Source of the DNA: Rhodoferax sp.
GTDB lineage: Bacteria; Pseudomonadota; Gammaproteobacteria; Burkholderiales; Burkholderiaceae_C
DNA: 45,707 nucleotides
Direction of reading: 5' to 3'
NCBI RefSeq assembly: GCF_018063565.1
Contig: NZ_JAGPBB010000026.1
Span: 1-45,707, forward strand
In this document: in pieces, positions 26,030-37,408 of the stretch
Numbering within the stretch: position 1 is the first letter of the stretch
Layout of the letters: each line of letters opens with the position of its first letter
The notes under the pieces: generated by a model
The model's input: only the letters and a program-made list of their open reading frames with translations
Told to the model about the DNA's origin: nothing
The model's database searches: none
Translations under genes and position numbers: made by a program

Positions 26030-26848
26030 ATGGAATTGTTCAGACGCCTTATTGCTATTTTGGTCTTGCCGGTACTGATTGGTGTTGCCGTGACGGCTTG
26101 TGCCAGTCGTGGCGAGTCATCCGTCGCGACCGGGGGCGGGCGAGGTGAACTTGTCACGGAGTCAGATGAGACAGCAGAGCGAAAGCGGGCAAGGATCCGC
26201 ATTGAGCTGGCATTGGGTTATTTCGAGCAAGGGAAAACCACGATTGCTCTGGATGAGCTCAAGCAGGCGATCGCGGCAGATCCTCTTTTTTCGGATGCTT
26301 ACAGCCTCAGAGGCCTGATCTACATGCGTCTGAACGATTTCACCATCGCCGAAGACAGCTTCAACAAGGCCATGGCACTCAATCCCAAGAATGCTGATGT
26401 GCTCCACAATCTGGGATGGCTCAAATGTCAGCAACAGGCGTTTCCCCTGGCTTTCGATCTTTTTTCCCGCGCTCTTTCTGATCCCCTCTACGGCGAACGT
26501 GCAAAGACTTTCAGGGCCTTGGGTCTTTGTCAGGAGCGCGCTGGCATGCTCAAGGAAGCTGAATCCAGTTTGTTGAGGTCATATGAATTTGATGCGGGCA
26601 ATCCGGTGACCGGATACAACCTTGCCAACATCCTGTTCAAAAAAGGGGAGTTCGTGCGGTCCCAGTTTTATATCCGCCGTCTCAACAACAGTGATTTGGC
26701 CAACGCTGAGTCACTTTGGTTGGGTATCAAGGTCGAAAAGCGACTGGCCAATCAGGATGCGGTCACGCAGTTGTCCACCCAATTGCAACGGCGATTCCCC
26801 CAGTCACCTGAACTTGACCGGTTGCGACGAGGTGCGTTCAATGAATGA
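26030..26848 (+). CDS. pilW: Type IV pilus biogenesis lipoprotein PilW/PilF
   Basis: TPR lipoprotein that helps assemble and stabilise the outer-membrane secretin of type IV pili. The 272-residue protein has a signal peptide with lipobox VTAC, lipidated Cys24, then five or six TPR-like repeats, seen as YFEQGKTTIALDELKQAIAA, GLIYMRLNDFTIAEDSFNKA and GLCQERAGMLKEAESSLL. Its position between rlmN and rodZ matches pilW in many proteobacteria. The stop overlaps the rodZ start by eight bases. No other pilus genes are in the window. Confidence 0.9.
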   Translation: MELFRRLIAILVLPVLIGVAVTACASRGESSVATGGGRGELVTESDETAERKRARIRIELALGYFEQGKTTIALDELKQAIAADPLFSDAYSLRGLIYMRLNDFTIAEDSFNKAMALNPKNADVLHNLGWLKCQQQAFPLAFDLFSRALSDPLYGERAKTFRALGLCQERAGMLKEAESSLLRSYEFDAGNPVTGYNLANILFKKGEFVRSQFYIRRLNNSDLANAESLWLGIKVEKRLANQDAVTQLSTQLQRRFPQSPELDRLRRGAFNE

Positions 26849-27752
26849 CAACTCGGTCATGGTCATGCAGGGGTCTTCGCCGTCACCCAGCCTGACGCCG
26901 CCGTCAAGTGGATCGGGTGGTGCGGGTGCGCTGCTGAGGGCAGCGCGTGAAGCGCAGGGTTTGCACATTGCTGCGTTGGCAGTATCGTTAAAGGTCCCTG
27001 TCAGAAAGCTGGAAGCACTGGAGGCTGATCGATTTGATTTGCTGCCGGATGTCGTATTTGTGCGCGCTTTGACTCTGAGTGTTTGTCGGTCTTTGAAACT
27101 TGATCCGAAACCGGTGATGTCTGCGTTGCCACAACGCCAGTCGCCTCAGATCAAAACGGACTATGACGGACTCAACACCACTTTTGAAGCACCGGGACGC
27201 TTCGCTGGTTTCTCGTGGCGGCAGGTCGCTAACCCGGTTGGTCTGTCGATTATTGCCTTGTTGATCGTGATTGTGGCGATCGCATTTTGGCCAACCCAAC
27301 CCAATGATTCTGATTTGACTAGCGCAGGCGCAGCTCCCGCTGACACGGCAGAGCAGGGTATCGAACTGAAGCCCAAACTGCGGCAGGATAAACCGGAGTC
27401 AGCATCGCTTTCTGAACCAGTCAAGTTAGCCGATAGTCCAGTATTGGGTTCTTTGCCAGACCTCAAGGGGAGCCCGGCATCCGAGCCGTCGCAGGTCCTG
27501 CAGGGGTCGGGCTCCGAGGCCGTGCTTGTTTTGTCTGCCAAAGGGGCATCCTGGGTGGAGGTGACTGACGCTTCCGGGACATTGCTGGTGCGCAAGCTGA
27601 CAAGCATGGGTGAGGTTCTGCCCATTGCGGCCAAACCACCGCTTTCGGTGGTGTTGGGGCGCGCTGACATGGTTTCGGTCACGGTGCGCGGCAATGCACT
27701 GGATTTGTCGTCGCTGTCAAAAAACAACGTAGCACGGTTTGAGGTCAATTAA
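26841..27752 (+). CDS. rodZ: Cytoskeletal/cell-shape protein RodZ (HTH and DUF4115)
   Basis: Inner-membrane protein that links MreB to the wall-elongation machinery. I take ATG 26841, which overlaps the end of pilW, giving 303 residues; the earlier part of the open frame is pilW read out of frame. The order is a Ser/Gly-rich start, a helix-turn-helix domain (about 28-95, [13 protein letters not shown] and [20 protein letters not shown]), and a transmembrane segment near 135-155 ([17 protein letters not shown]). A polar linker and a C-terminal DUF4115 beta domain (about 220-300, [13 protein letters not shown]) follow. ispG starts on the last base of its stop codon. Confidence 0.92.
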   Translation: MNDNSVMVMQGSSPSPSLTPPSSGSGGAGALLRAAREAQGLHIAALAVSLKVPVRKLEALEADRFDLLPDVVFVRALTLSVCRSLKLDPKPVMSALPQRQSPQIKTDYDGLNTTFEAPGRFAGFSWRQVANPVGLSIIALLIVIVAIAFWPTQPNDSDLTSAGAAPADTAEQGIELKPKLRQDKPESASLSEPVKLADSPVLGSLPDLKGSPASEPSQVLQGSGSEAVLVLSAKGASWVEVTDASGTLLVRKLTSMGEVLPIAAKPPLSVVLGRADMVSVTVRGNALDLSSLSKNNVARFEVN

Positions 27753-29023
27753 TGGAAAACGAGCAACCCGTTGTGCCTGGCAGCGCGCCAATCAGGAAAT
27801 CCCTTCAGGCGCAGATCGTTTGGGGCAGCCGGGTGGTGACGGTGGGTGGCAGTGCACCGGTACGTGTGCAGTCCATGACCAATACCGATACGGTCGATGT
27901 GATTGGCACGGCGATCCAGATCAAGGAACTCAGCCTGGCAGGCTCGGAGTTGGTGCGTCTCACGGTCAACACGCCTGAAGCAGCGATGGCTGTCGCTCCC
28001 ATTCGGGAACAACTGGATCGAATGGGCGTCGACGTGCCCTTGATCGGTGATTTTCACTACAACGGCCATCGTTTGCTGACGGACTATCCGCAATGCGCAC
28101 AAGCGCTGTCCAAGTACCGTATCAATCCGGGCAATGTTGGCAAGGGTGACAAGCGTGACCTGCAGTTTTCGCAAATGGTGGAAGCTGCCGTCCGTTGGGG
28201 AAAAGCGATCCGGATTGGCGTCAACTGGGGCAGCCTGGATCAGGAGTTGCTGGCCGGGCTGATGGATCGTAACCATGCCCGGGATGTACCCTGGAACGCC
28301 AAGTCCATCATGTATGAAGCGCTGATTACATCCGCGATGGATTCGGCGAGTCGTGCGGTTGAGATCGGATTGCCCGCCCATCAGATCATTTTGTCCTGCA
28401 AAGTGAGTGGCGTGCAGGACCTCATCGCGGTTTACCGCGCCTTGGCGAGTCGTTGCGACTATGCCTTGCATCTCGGTCTGACCGAGGCCGGTATGGGAGC
28501 CAAGGGTGTCGTGTCGTCAACCGCCGCACTCGCGGTTTTGCTTCAGGAAGGAATAGGCGACACCATCCGTGTGTCACTTACCCCTCAGCCCGGTGAATCC
28601 CGTACGCAGGAGGTGGTGATCGCCACTGAGATTTTGCAGGCACTGGAGTTGCGCTCGTTTGTTCCAAGCGTCACGGCATGCCCTGGCTGTGGTCGCACCA
28701 CCAGCACGACCTTTCAGGAACTGACCCAGCAAATTGAGGAGTTTTTACGCCTACAAATGCCCCAATGGCGCCACAAATATCCTGGGGTCGAGAAGTTGAA
28801 GGTGGCGGTGATGGGCTGCATTGTGAATGGCCCAGGCGAAAGCAAACATGCCGATATCGGTATCAGTTTGCCGGGCACGGGTGAGGTACCCGCTGCTCCA
28901 GTGTTCATTGATGGTGAGAAACGCATGACCCTGCGGGGTGAATCCATTGCCACCGAGTTTCAGTCCATCGTTGAAAACTATGTGGAGCGGCGCTTTGGAC
29001 TGAGTCGCTTAGTCGACGTTTGA
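27752..29023 (+). CDS. ispG: HMB-PP synthase IspG (GcpE)
   Basis: Iron-sulfur enzyme of the non-mevalonate isoprenoid pathway; it converts methylerythritol cyclodiphosphate to HMB-PP. The 423-residue protein has a TIM-barrel start ([11 protein letters not shown]) and the cluster cysteines in [10 protein letters not shown] and in [17 protein letters not shown]. The electron donor in such bacteria is expected to be flavodoxin or ferredoxin. Its ATG shares one base with the rodZ stop (TAATG), so translation is probably coupled. Confidence 0.97.
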   Translation: MENEQPVVPGSAPIRKSLQAQIVWGSRVVTVGGSAPVRVQSMTNTDTVDVIGTAIQIKELSLAGSELVRLTVNTPEAAMAVAPIREQLDRMGVDVPLIGDFHYNGHRLLTDYPQCAQALSKYRINPGNVGKGDKRDLQFSQMVEAAVRWGKAIRIGVNWGSLDQELLAGLMDRNHARDVPWNAKSIMYEALITSAMDSASRAVEIGLPAHQIILSCKVSGVQDLIAVYRALASRCDYALHLGLTEAGMGAKGVVSSTAALAVLLQEGIGDTIRVSLTPQPGESRTQEVVIATEILQALELRSFVPSVTACPGCGRTTSTTFQELTQQIEEFLRLQMPQWRHKYPGVEKLKVAVMGCIVNGPGESKHADIGISLPGTGEVPAAPVFIDGEKRMTLRGESIATEFQSIVENYVERRFGLSRLVDV

Positions 29024-29034
29024 TAGAACTACAC

Positions 29035-30342
29035 ATGTCAGAAACAGCAACACGAAAAATCGACAGGTTGACGGCCGTCAAGGGCATGAATGATGTTTTG
29101 CCACCAGACTCGGCCACGGTCGAGTGGCTGGAGCACACCGTTCGTTGCCTGATGTCTCGTTACGCCTACCGAAATATCCGCACGCCGATTGTTGAGCGCA
29201 CACCGTTGTTTGTGCGCGGCCTGGGTGAGGTGACCGATATTGTTGAGAAAGAGATGTACTGCTTTGAAGATCGGCTCAACGGTGATGCCTTGACGCTTCG
29301 GCCGGAAGCCACCGCGGGTGTGGTGAGGGCCGCGCTGGAGCACAACCTGCTGTATGACGGCCCCAAGCGCCTTTACTACATCGGACCCATGTTCCGACAC
29401 GAGCGGCCACAGAAAGGGCGGTATCGCCAGTTTGATCAGATCGGTGCGGAGGCCCTTGGTTTTTCTGGGGCCGAGATCGATGCTGAACTGATCTTGATGG
29501 CAACGGCGCTCTGGGAAGAAATTGGTTTGAGCGATGTCCGGCTGGAGCTCAACAGCCTAGGTCAACCCGCTGAGCGATTGGCGCACCGACAGGCTTTGAT
29601 CAGCTACCTGGAGCAGCACGCATCTTTGCTGGACGAAGACGCCCGCAGGCGCCTGTACACCAATCCCCTGCGGATTCTGGATTCCAAGAATCCGCAGATG
29701 CAAGCGATGGTGGAGGCCGCGCCTCAGTTGCTGGAGTATCTTGGTGCCGAGTCATTGGCGCATTTCAACAGCTTGCGAAACATTCTGGACGCCAACGGCA
29801 TTATTTATCGCATCAATCCGCGCTTGGTCCGTGGCATGGACTATTACAACCTGACTGTTTTCGAATTTGTGACGGATCGATTGGGATCGCAAGGGACCGT
29901 TTGTGCCGGGGGGAGGTATGACTACCTGTTTGAACAACTTGGTGGTAAGAGTGCGCCAGCGGTGGGATGGGCTTTGGGCGTGGATCGGGTGTTGGAGCTT
30001 GCCCGGGCGTCGAGCCAGTTGGCCAGTGGCCCGGTGCCCCATGCCTATGCAATCGTCGGTCAGTCTGGTGATCTTCCGAGCGTCCTCAAAACCTTGCAAC
30101 AGTTGCGCCATTTGGGTGTTCAAGTGCAGATGGCGGCCAGCAGCGTCGAAGGCATGGGCAGTATGAAAAGCCAGTTCAAGCGTGCCGACGCCAGTGGTGC
30201 CAGATTCGCACTGATCTTTGGTCCCGACGAGGTAGCGGCTGACCAGCTGACGATCAAGTCCCTCCGCGAAGGCGGAGCACAGACGTTGCATACCCTGGCC
30301 GATCTGCCGCAATGGGCTGCAACCCTACAATCTCCGGTTTAA
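29035..30342 (+). CDS. hisS: Histidyl-tRNA synthetase
   Basis: Class II aminoacyl-tRNA synthetase that charges tRNA-His. I chose ATG 29035, 11 bp after ispG, over an in-frame TTG at 29020; this gives 435 residues. The motifs are [11 protein letters not shown], motif 2 [14 protein letters not shown], the histidine-specific [14 protein letters not shown], and motif 3 [14 protein letters not shown]-terminal anticodon-binding domain occupies roughly residues 335-435. The related paralogue HisZ is encoded at 37682. Confidence 0.98.
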   Translation: MSETATRKIDRLTAVKGMNDVLPPDSATVEWLEHTVRCLMSRYAYRNIRTPIVERTPLFVRGLGEVTDIVEKEMYCFEDRLNGDALTLRPEATAGVVRAALEHNLLYDGPKRLYYIGPMFRHERPQKGRYRQFDQIGAEALGFSGAEIDAELILMATALWEEIGLSDVRLELNSLGQPAERLAHRQALISYLEQHASLLDEDARRRLYTNPLRILDSKNPQMQAMVEAAPQLLEYLGAESLAHFNSLRNILDANGIIYRINPRLVRGMDYYNLTVFEFVTDRLGSQGTVCAGGRYDYLFEQLGGKSAPAVGWALGVDRVLELARASSQLASGPVPHAYAIVGQSGDLPSVLKTLQQLRHLGVQVQMAASSVEGMGSMKSQFKRADASGARFALIFGPDEVAADQLTIKSLREGGAQTLHTLADLPQWAATLQSPV

Positions 30343-30354
30343 CTCTTTGACCCT

Positions 30355-31032
30355 ATGGCGAATCAACTCGACTTGGAAGAACAGGAACAGCTTGACCAAC
30401 TCAAGCATTTCTGGAAGCAATATGGCAATGCAATCACCTGGGTGCTGATTGTGGTTCTCGCGGGGTTTGCTGGCTGGAATTTTTACCAGTATTGGCAACG
30501 CAGCCAGGCCACGCAAGCGGCCGCGTTGTTTGATGAGGTGGAACGCTCCGTCGCGTCCGCTGATCCAGCGCGAATGGAGCGTGTCTTTGCCGAAATGAAA
30601 GACCGCTTCGGTGGCACCATCTATGCACAGCAGTCGGCCTTGCTGGTCGCCAGGCAACTTGTCGCAGCGGGTAAGCCGGATGCAGCGAAAGTCAGCCTGA
30701 CCTGGTTGTCGGAACAGGCGGGTGAACCGGGCTACCAGGCGCTTGCCAAACTGCGTTTGGCATCGATTTTGATGGATGGCAAGAGTTACGATGCCGCCTT
30801 GGCTTTGCTGAATGGCGCGTTTCCTGCGAGTTTTGAAGGGCTTGTCGCCGATCGCAAGGGTGATGTGATGTCTTTAAAGGCCGACAAGGTCAAAGCCATA
30901 GCAGAGTACGAGCGCGCGTATCGCTTGTTGGATTCACGCACTGAATACCGGCGACTGGTTGAGGTCAAACTCAATGCGTTGGGTGTAGACGTGCAAGGAC
31001 CGGATCAGGTGGCGGCAGCCACTGGAAAGTAG
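30355..31032 (+). CDS. yfgM: YfgM-like membrane-anchored TPR protein
   Basis: Single-pass inner-membrane protein; E. coli YfgM works with PpiD beside the SecYEG translocon in handling secreted proteins. The 225-residue protein has a charged cytoplasmic start (LDLEEQEQLDQLKHFWKQYG), a membrane segment near 26-45 (ITWVLIVVLAGFAGWNFYQY) and a periplasmic helical TPR-like region to the end. It lies between hisS and bamB, the conserved yfgM place, with 12-bp and 6-bp gaps. Confidence 0.9.
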   Translation: MANQLDLEEQEQLDQLKHFWKQYGNAITWVLIVVLAGFAGWNFYQYWQRSQATQAAALFDEVERSVASADPARMERVFAEMKDRFGGTIYAQQSALLVARQLVAAGKPDAAKVSLTWLSEQAGEPGYQALAKLRLASILMDGKSYDAALALLNGAFPASFEGLVADRKGDVMSLKADKVKAIAEYERAYRLLDSRTEYRRLVEVKLNALGVDVQGPDQVAAATGK

Positions 31033-31038
31033 TCATCA

Positions 31039-32178
31039 ATGATCAACACTTCTTGGTTTCGCCTGCTACGGCTGTTTTCGGCCGGTTTTCTATTGTTGGG
31101 GCTGTTTGCTTGTGCCAGTGGCGATAGCCATAAGCCGTTGCCCGCAGATTTGGGTGCCAACCCGGCACTGATCGGCATCAAAGGAGTTTGGAATAGCCAA
31201 ATTGGCCCGGTTGATTTTCCGCTTCAGCTGAAAGCGGTCAAAACTCAAGTGGCCCTGGCTAGTTCCGATGGCAATGTGCTGGTACTTGATGCCAATTCCG
31301 GTGCGGCTGTCTGGCGGGCCAATGTGGGTCCAGGTATCGCCGCCGGCGTGGGTTTTGACGGCAGATTTGCGGCCTTGGTGACACATCGCAACGAATTGAT
31401 TGTGCTTGAACTGGGCAAGGAGTTGTGGCGTGCCCGTCTGACGGGCCAGGTTTTCACCGCGCCGCTGGTGGCGGGTGAACGTGTTTTTGTGCTGGCAGCA
31501 GACCGTACCATTTCGGCCTTCGATGCGTTGACCGGTCGCAAGTTGTGGCAGAACCAGCGTCCCGGTGAAGCCCTGGTTTTGCGCCAGGCTGGTGTTTTGC
31601 TGGCAGTCAACAATACGCTGGTAGCGGGTGTTTCGGGCCGCTTGGTCGGACTCAATCCGGCGCTTGGGTCCCCGCTCTGGGATGTTGCCATTGCAACACC
31701 ACGAGGCACCAATGACATTGAGCGCCTGGTTGACCTGCTGGCTGGGGTACGCAGAAGTGCGGACGTGGTTTGTGCTCGCGCTTTTCAGTCAGCGGTGGCC
31801 TGTGTGGATGCGGGCAAAGGAAAGCTTTTGTGGCGCCAGAATGCCATCGGCTCGGTGGGTGTGCAGGGTGACGGGCAGAGCCTTTTTGGCGTTGAAAGCG
31901 ATGGACGCGTGTTGGCATGGCGCGCCGGCAACGGCGAACAAATCTGGGAATCTGACCGTTTAAGGTTTCGACAGTTGAGCGCGCCCTTGGCATTGGGCAG
32001 ATCCGTTGTGATGGGTGACAACACTGGCTTGGTGCATCTGATGTCGCGTGAAGATGGTACCTTGCTCAATCGGTTGACAACCGACGGCTCAGCAGTCGAT
32101 GTGACGCCTGTGCTGGTCGACAACACCTTGGTCGTGGTGACACGCAAAGGTGGCATTTTTGGTTTCCGACCCGAATGA
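31039..32178 (+). CDS. bamB: Outer membrane assembly lipoprotein BamB
   Basis: Beta-propeller lipoprotein of the BAM complex. The 379-residue protein has a signal peptide with lipobox LFAC (lipidated Cys25). It then has repeated PQQ-like blades, each with a pattern like [42 protein letters not shown] and [13 protein letters not shown]. The final blade ends at GGIFGFRPE. It stands between yfgM and der, as in most proteobacteria, and complements bamD at 20614. Confidence 0.96.
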   Translation: MINTSWFRLLRLFSAGFLLLGLFACASGDSHKPLPADLGANPALIGIKGVWNSQIGPVDFPLQLKAVKTQVALASSDGNVLVLDANSGAAVWRANVGPGIAAGVGFDGRFAALVTHRNELIVLELGKELWRARLTGQVFTAPLVAGERVFVLAADRTISAFDALTGRKLWQNQRPGEALVLRQAGVLLAVNNTLVAGVSGRLVGLNPALGSPLWDVAIATPRGTNDIERLVDLLAGVRRSADVVCARAFQSAVACVDAGKGKLLWRQNAIGSVGVQGDGQSLFGVESDGRVLAWRAGNGEQIWESDRLRFRQLSAPLALGRSVVMGDNTGLVHLMSREDGTLLNRLTTDGSAVDVTPVLVDNTLVVVTRKGGIFGFRPE

Positions 32179-32200
32179 TGCCCTATACGGATCGGTCGAC

Positions 32201-33538
32201 ATGAAACCTGTTCTGGCCCTGATCGGCCGTCCCAATGTCGGCAAATCGACACTTTTTAACCGTTTGACCAAATCGCGTGATGCCATCGTGGCAGATTTTG
32301 CCGGCCTGACGCGGGACCGACACTATGGCAATGCCAAACATGGCAAACACGAGTTCATTGTGATAGATACGGGCGGCTTTGAGCCAGAAGCTGCGAGTGG
32401 TATTTACATGGAAATGGCGAAACAGACCCGCCAAGCGGTGGCCGAGGCAGATGTCGTCGTTTTTGTGGTGGACGCGCGCGCCGGTATCTCTGCGCAGGAT
32501 CACGACATTGCCAACTACTTGCGTCGACTGGGCAAGCCCTGTGTGCTGGTTGCCAACAAGGCCGAAGGTATGTTGGAGGGGGCTCAGCTAGTGGAGTTTT
32601 ATGAGCTGGGGCTGGGCGAGGTTCATGCGGTTTCAGCGGCTCACGGTCAAGGTATCAGGTCTTTGATCGATTTGTCGCTGGCGTCCTTTGTCGCGCTCGA
32701 TGAGGATGTGATGCAGGAGGTCGAGCCGGGAGTCATTCGGCTGGCGGTTGCAGGTCGACCCAATGTGGGTAAATCAACGCTCATCAACGTCTGGCTGGGT
32801 GAAGAGCGTCTGGTGGCCTTTGATCTGCCGGGTACGACGCGGGATGCAATATCTGTTCCGTTCGAGCGCAATGGCCAGAAGTTTGAGTTGATTGATACTG
32901 CAGGTTTGCGTCGACGCGGCAAGGTGTTTGAGGCAATCGAGAAGTTTTCAGTGGTCAAGACCTTGCAGGCGATCGAGTCTGCGCATGTTGTTTTGTTGTT
33001 GATTGACGCGACACAAGGTGTAACAGACCAGGACGCGCACATTGCCGGATACATTTTGGAAAACGGCCGAGCCGTGGTGTTGGCCATCAACAAATGGGAC
33101 GCGGTCGACGACTACCAGCGGGAACTGGTCAAACGTTCCATCGAAACACGTTTGGCATTTTTAAAGTTTGCCAATATGCATCTGATCTCAGCTCAGAAAC
33201 GTCAGGGACTTGGACCCTTGTGGCAATCCATCGCCCAGGCCTACAAGGCGGCCAATTGCAAGATGTCGACACCTGTGCTGACACGCCTGTTGTTGGAGTC
33301 GGTGCAATTCCAAAGTCCGAAACGGGCCGGAATGTACCGGCCCAAGATGCGTTATGCCCACCAAGGCGGCATGAATCCGCCGGTCATTGTGATCCACGGA
33401 AATTCACTCGAGCACGTCACCGATGCCTACAAACGGTTCCTCGAAGGTCGATTCCGCAAGGAATTTGATCTGGTTGGCTCACCCCTGCGTATTGAGTTCA
33501 AAACTTCCACCAATCCGTTCGCCGAAAAGGCGGATTGA
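32201..33538 (+). CDS. der: Ribosome-assembly GTPase Der (EngA)
   Basis: Essential GTPase with two tandem G domains that acts in assembly of the 50S subunit. From ATG 32201 the protein has 445 residues; an earlier in-frame start overlaps bamB and lacks family support. The first G domain has GRPNVGKST at 9-17, DTGGF and NKAEG. The second repeats GRPNVGKST, then [10 protein letters not shown] and NKWD. The C-terminal KH-like domain covers roughly 350-445. Confidence 0.98.
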   Translation: MKPVLALIGRPNVGKSTLFNRLTKSRDAIVADFAGLTRDRHYGNAKHGKHEFIVIDTGGFEPEAASGIYMEMAKQTRQAVAEADVVVFVVDARAGISAQDHDIANYLRRLGKPCVLVANKAEGMLEGAQLVEFYELGLGEVHAVSAAHGQGIRSLIDLSLASFVALDEDVMQEVEPGVIRLAVAGRPNVGKSTLINVWLGEERLVAFDLPGTTRDAISVPFERNGQKFELIDTAGLRRRGKVFEAIEKFSVVKTLQAIESAHVVLLLIDATQGVTDQDAHIAGYILENGRAVVLAINKWDAVDDYQRELVKRSIETRLAFLKFANMHLISAQKRQGLGPLWQSIAQAYKAANCKMSTPVLTRLLLESVQFQSPKRAGMYRPKMRYAHQGGMNPPVIVIHGNSLEHVTDAYKRFLEGRFRKEFDLVGSPLRIEFKTSTNPFAEKAD

Positions 33539-33570
33539 GCGTTTCCAAGTTGAGTATTCAGGGTATTTTC

Positions 33571-33599
33571 TTGCGGATATCTGAACCACTTTTTTAAAT
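33571..33599 (+). promoter_or_regulatory. Putative promoter upstream of hfq
   Basis: TTGCGG (33571-33576), a 17-base spacer and TTAAAT (33594-33599) lie 60 bp before the hfq GTG. The match is only moderate. A short inverted repeat, GTGGT with ACCAC (33612-33627), lies between this site and the ribosome binding site. The spacer 33539-33659 has no gene. Confidence 0.3.
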
Positions 33600-33659
33600 C
33601 AACAGGTGACTGTGGTATCGTGACCACTTCTTAATTTCTATCCGAACACGGAGAATATC

Positions 33660-33908
33660 GTGAGCAACAAAGGCCAACTATTACAAGATCCGTTCCTCAA
33701 CACGTTGCGTCGGGAACATGTGCCGGTCTCTATTTACTTGGTGAACGGGATCAAATTGCAAGGCCAAATCGAGTCATTCGATCAGTATGTCGTCTTGCTT
33801 CGGAACACGGTAACGCAGATGGTCTACAAACATGCTATCTCGACCATTGTTCCCGGCCGTGCCGTTAACTTCACCGTGACTGAGGGTGGCGAAACTGCCA
33901 GCGCCTGA
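33660..33908 (+). CDS. hfq: RNA chaperone Hfq
   Basis: Hexameric Sm-like protein that pairs small RNAs with mRNAs. The 82-residue protein shows both Sm motifs: the first covers [20 protein letters not shown] and the second is around [10 protein letters not shown], which carries the YKHA signature. The tail after residue 70 is short. The start is GTG 33660 with GGAG eight bases before it; GTG may lower translation. The 3' end overlaps hflX by 23 bases. Confidence 0.98.
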   Translation: MSNKGQLLQDPFLNTLRREHVPVSIYLVNGIKLQGQIESFDQYVVLLRNTVTQMVYKHAISTIVPGRAVNFTVTEGGETASA

Positions 33909-35058
33909 CGAGCTCAGGGCACGCGCCCTATTGGTTGGCGTTGATTTTGGGCTCCCCCGCTTTGATAACCAGTTGGAAGAGTTGGGCCTGTTGGCCAGTA
34001 CAGCTGGACTTGAGGCGGTAGCGCGCGTGACTTGCAAGCGACGCGCCCCGGACGCCGCTTTGTTTATCGGTAGCGGAAAAGCGGATGAGATCAAATTGCT
34101 GGCGCAGCAGTTGGGCGTCGAGGAGGTTTTGTTTGACCAAAGCCTGAGTCCGGCCCAGCAACGCAATCTTGAGCGGCATCTTGAGTTGCCGGTCAATGAC
34201 CGGACCTTGCTCATTCTTGAAATCTTCGGACAGCGCGCGCGCAGCCACGAGGGTAAGCTGCAGGTAGAACTGGCGCGTTTGCAGTATCTGAGTACCCGGC
34301 TGGTTCGTCGCTGGTCTCACCTGGAGCGGCAGAGCGGTGGTATCGGCATGCGCGGTGGCCCTGGGGAAACCCAGATCGAGCTCGATCGACGCATGATTGG
34401 CGAAGCCATCAAGCGCACCAAGGAGCGCCTGGTCAAGGTCAAGCGACAGCGACAAACCCAGCGGCGTCAGCGTGAACGGCGCGACACGTTCAATATCTCG
34501 CTGGTGGGTTATACCAATGCGGGCAAGTCAACCTTGTTCAATGCCCTGGTCAAAGCCCGTGCCTATGCGGCTGACCAACTGTTTGCAACGCTGGATACCA
34601 CCACCCGGCAGTTGTACCTGGGTGAAGTAGGACGCACCATCTCACTGTCCGATACGGTGGGTTTTATCCGCGATTTGCCACATGGATTGATCGACGCATT
34701 TCAGGCCACCTTGCAAGAAGCGGTCGACGCCGACTTGCTGTTGCACGTTGTCGATTTTTCCAGCCCCAATCATGTGGAGCAGATCCATGAGGTGCAACGC
34801 GTACTGGCTGAAATTGATGCCTCGGCTATCCCGCAGATACTGGTCTTCAACAAACTTGATAGGGTCGACGTCGAGAGGTTGCCGGCACATACCCATGACC
34901 ACTATGAACTCGATGGGGTCAGAACACCGCGGATTTTTGTCAGCGCGCAGCGCGGTGAAGGGGTCGTGTTGCTGAGGCAGTGGCTGGCTGAACGGCTGAC
35001 CCAGCTTCCACCGCCGCCGCAGCCGCATTTCCCTGAGAGTCGTGAGGCTGGCGTTTGA
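33886..35058 (+). CDS. hflX: Ribosome-associated GTPase HflX
   Basis: GTPase that binds 50S subunits and rescues stalled ribosomes during stress such as heat. The 390-residue protein has the HflX N-terminal domain with the Gly-rich loop [17 protein letters not shown] near 151-167, a basic coiled helix ([16 protein letters not shown]), then G1 GYTNAGKST at 208-216, G3 DTVGF and G4 NKLD. I keep GTG 33886, inside the end of hfq, since it fits the usual N-terminal length before ALLVGVDF. The overlap suggests coupling to hfq. Confidence 0.96.
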   Translation: MAKLPAPDELRARALLVGVDFGLPRFDNQLEELGLLASTAGLEAVARVTCKRRAPDAALFIGSGKADEIKLLAQQLGVEEVLFDQSLSPAQQRNLERHLELPVNDRTLLILEIFGQRARSHEGKLQVELARLQYLSTRLVRRWSHLERQSGGIGMRGGPGETQIELDRRMIGEAIKRTKERLVKVKRQRQTQRRQRERRDTFNISLVGYTNAGKSTLFNALVKARAYAADQLFATLDTTTRQLYLGEVGRTISLSDTVGFIRDLPHGLIDAFQATLQEAVDADLLLHVVDFSSPNHVEQIHEVQRVLAEIDASAIPQILVFNKLDRVDVERLPAHTHDHYELDGVRTPRIFVSAQRGEGVVLLRQWLAERLTQLPPPPQPHFPESREAGV

Positions 35059-35097
35059 TTCGGCACAATCCGGTGTAACTAGATACGAGTTGATTTG

Positions 35098-36492
35098 ATG
35101 AAATTTTATTTACCTGTGTTCAGCCTGGCTGGGCTGCCCCAGAGGCTCAAGGGCATGTTTAATCTGAATGACCCGCGCTGGGGCCGAGCGGACGACAAAC
35201 CATCCGATGGCACTGGCAATGGTCCAGAGCCAAGCGATCCCCCATCTGCTGAGACGCCGCAGCGCCCCACTGATGAGCGGCGGCCACGCTCCGGTGCCAA
35301 TCAGGGCCCTCCTGATCTGGACGAATTGTGGCGGGACTTCAACCGAAAACTTGGCGGCTTGTTTGGCAACGTCAAAGGTGGCGGACGCGGCGGAAACACG
35401 GGAGGTGGCCGACCCGGCGGTTTTCAGCCCGACATGAAGAACGCCGGTATTGGTGCGGGACTGGTGGCTGCGGTTGTGGTGCTGATATGGCTCGGAACCG
35501 GTTTTTTCATCGTTCAGGAAGGTCAGCAGGCAGTCATTACCCAGTTTGGCAAATACCACTCAACCGTTGGCGCTGGTTTTAACTGGCGGCTGCCTTACCC
35601 GGTGCAACGTCATGAACTGATTTTTGTAACCCAAATCCGTTCCGTCGATGTGGGTCGCGACACCGTCATCAAGGCAACGGGATTGCGCGAATCCGCCATG
35701 CTGACTGAAGATGAGAACATCGTTGAGATCAAGTTTGCGGTGCAATACCGCTTGAGCGACGCACGCGCATTCCTGTTTGAAAGCAAGAACCCCGCCGATG
35801 CCGTGGTTCAGGCCGCTGAAACCGCCGTACGGGAAGTGGTGGGCAAAATGCGCATGGACAGTGCCCTGTCTGACGAGCGCGACCAGATTGCCCCGCGCGT
35901 GCGTGCCTTGATGCAGAAAATCCTCGACCGTTACAAAGTTGGGATCGAGATTGTCGGTATCAATCTGCAGCAGGGTGGGGTGCGCCCGCCCGAGCAGGTT
36001 CAGGCCGCTTTTGACGACGTCCTGAAAGCCGGCCAGGAGCGCGAACGCGCCAAGAACGAGGCGCAGGCGTATGCCAACGATGTCATTCCACGCGCGGTTG
36101 GCGCCGCATCCCGACTGAAGGAAGAGGCCGATGCCTACAAGGCACGTATCGTGGCGCAGGCCCAGGGTGATTCACAGCGTTTCAAGTCGGTGCTCACTGA
36201 GTACCAGAAAGCACCGCAGGTCACCCGTGACCGGATGTACATCGACACCATGCAGCAGATCTATGGGAACGTGACCAAGGTTCTGGTGGATTCCCGCCAG
36301 GGTTCCAATCTGCTCTATATGCCATTGGATAAGCTGATCGAGATGACCGGTCAATCGGCTGACGCAGTCGTCAACATGCCCACAGCCAATGGCACACCAC
36401 TGAATGCGCCCTCGGCCAGCACCGATGCTGCCACTGGCATTGATGCGCGCGCGCGCGACGCGACGCGGGCTCGTACCCGTGAAACACGCTAG
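35098..36492 (+). CDS. hflK: FtsH modulator HflK
   Basis: Inner-membrane SPFH/prohibitin protein that, with HflC, surrounds and restrains the FtsH protease. From ATG 35098 it has 464 residues. A long Gly/Pro/Asp-rich N-terminus precedes the membrane segment near 122-140 (LVAAVVVLIWLGTGFFIV). The SPFH domain follows, with long helices at VIPRAVGAASRLKEEADAYK. The C-terminus is Ala/Thr/Arg-rich. A second in-frame ATG at 35155 (MFNLNDPRWGR) is an alternative start. hflC follows after nine bases. Confidence 0.95.
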   Translation: MKFYLPVFSLAGLPQRLKGMFNLNDPRWGRADDKPSDGTGNGPEPSDPPSAETPQRPTDERRPRSGANQGPPDLDELWRDFNRKLGGLFGNVKGGGRGGNTGGGRPGGFQPDMKNAGIGAGLVAAVVVLIWLGTGFFIVQEGQQAVITQFGKYHSTVGAGFNWRLPYPVQRHELIFVTQIRSVDVGRDTVIKATGLRESAMLTEDENIVEIKFAVQYRLSDARAFLFESKNPADAVVQAAETAVREVVGKMRMDSALSDERDQIAPRVRALMQKILDRYKVGIEIVGINLQQGGVRPPEQVQAAFDDVLKAGQERERAKNEAQAYANDVIPRAVGAASRLKEEADAYKARIVAQAQGDSQRFKSVLTEYQKAPQVTRDRMYIDTMQQIYGNVTKVLVDSRQGSNLLYMPLDKLIEMTGQSADAVVNMPTANGTPLNAPSASTDAATGIDARARDATRARTRETR

Positions 36493-36501
36493 GAGCCCCA
36501 G

Positions 36502-37404
36502 ATGAATCGCCTTGGTTTTATTTTCTCCAGTGTTCTGTTTTTGTTGGCCATTGCCAGTTCCACACTTTTCGTGGTGGATCAACGGCAGTTTGGTGTGGTT
36601 TACGCTTTGGGTCAAATCAAGGACGTGATTACCGAGCCAGGCTTGAACTTCAAGCTGCCCCCGCCGTTCCAGAACGTTTCATATATCGACAAACGTCTGT
36701 TGACCCTGGACAGCACTGACAATGAGCCCGTGCTGACGGCCGAGAAACAGCGCGTGGTGATCGATTGGTATGTGCGCTGGCGCATTTCGGAACCGACCGA
36801 GTACATCCGCAATGTTGGCACCAACGAGGCCGCTGGTGCAAGTCAGCTCAATCGGGTGGTTCGCAATGCATTTCAAGAGGAGATCAACAAACGTACAGTC
36901 AAGGAGTTGTTGTCGCTCAAGCGTGAAGCGCTGATGGAAGATGTCAAATCTGAGGTGTTGAGTCAGGTGCGCGGAGTCAAACCCTGGGGTGTGGACGTGA
37001 TTGACGTGCGTATCACCCGCGTGGATTATGTGGAAGCCATCACGGAATCGGTCTACCGGCGCATGGAAGCCGAACGTAAACGTGTTGCCAACGAGTTGCG
37101 CTCGACTGGTGCCGCTGAGGGTGAAAAGATCCGTGCCGATGCCGATCGCCAGCGTGAGGTCACGATCGCCAATGCCTACCGGGATGCGCAGAAGATCAAG
37201 GGTGAGGGTGACGGCGAAGCAGCGCGTACTTACTCTGAGGCATTTGGCCGCGACCCGCAATTTGCCCAGTTTTACCGGAGTTTGGACGCCTATAAAGCCA
37301 CATTTTCCAAGAAAAGTGATGTGATGGTGCTTGATCCTGCCAGCTCGGAGTTTTTCAAGACGTTGCGTGGCAGCGGACCAGCACTCGCCGCAGGCAAAAA
37401 ATAG
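36502..37404 (+). CDS. hflC: FtsH modulator HflC
   Basis: Partner of HflK in the membrane complex that controls FtsH. The 300-residue protein has an N-terminal signal-anchor (about 4-24, FIFSSVLFLLAIASSTLF), an SPFH domain (about 25-190) and a helical region that includes RMEAERKRVANELRSTG. AGGAG precedes ATG 36502 by seven bases. It ends four bases before a small DUF2065 gene. Confidence 0.96.
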   Translation: MNRLGFIFSSVLFLLAIASSTLFVVDQRQFGVVYALGQIKDVITEPGLNFKLPPPFQNVSYIDKRLLTLDSTDNEPVLTAEKQRVVIDWYVRWRISEPTEYIRNVGTNEAAGASQLNRVVRNAFQEEINKRTVKELLSLKREALMEDVKSEVLSQVRGVKPWGVDVIDVRITRVDYVEAITESVYRRMEAERKRVANELRSTGAAEGEKIRADADRQREVTIANAYRDAQKIKGEGDGEAARTYSEAFGRDPQFAQFYRSLDAYKATFSKKSDVMVLDPASSEFFKTLRGSGPALAAGKK

Positions 37405-37408
37405 CGCG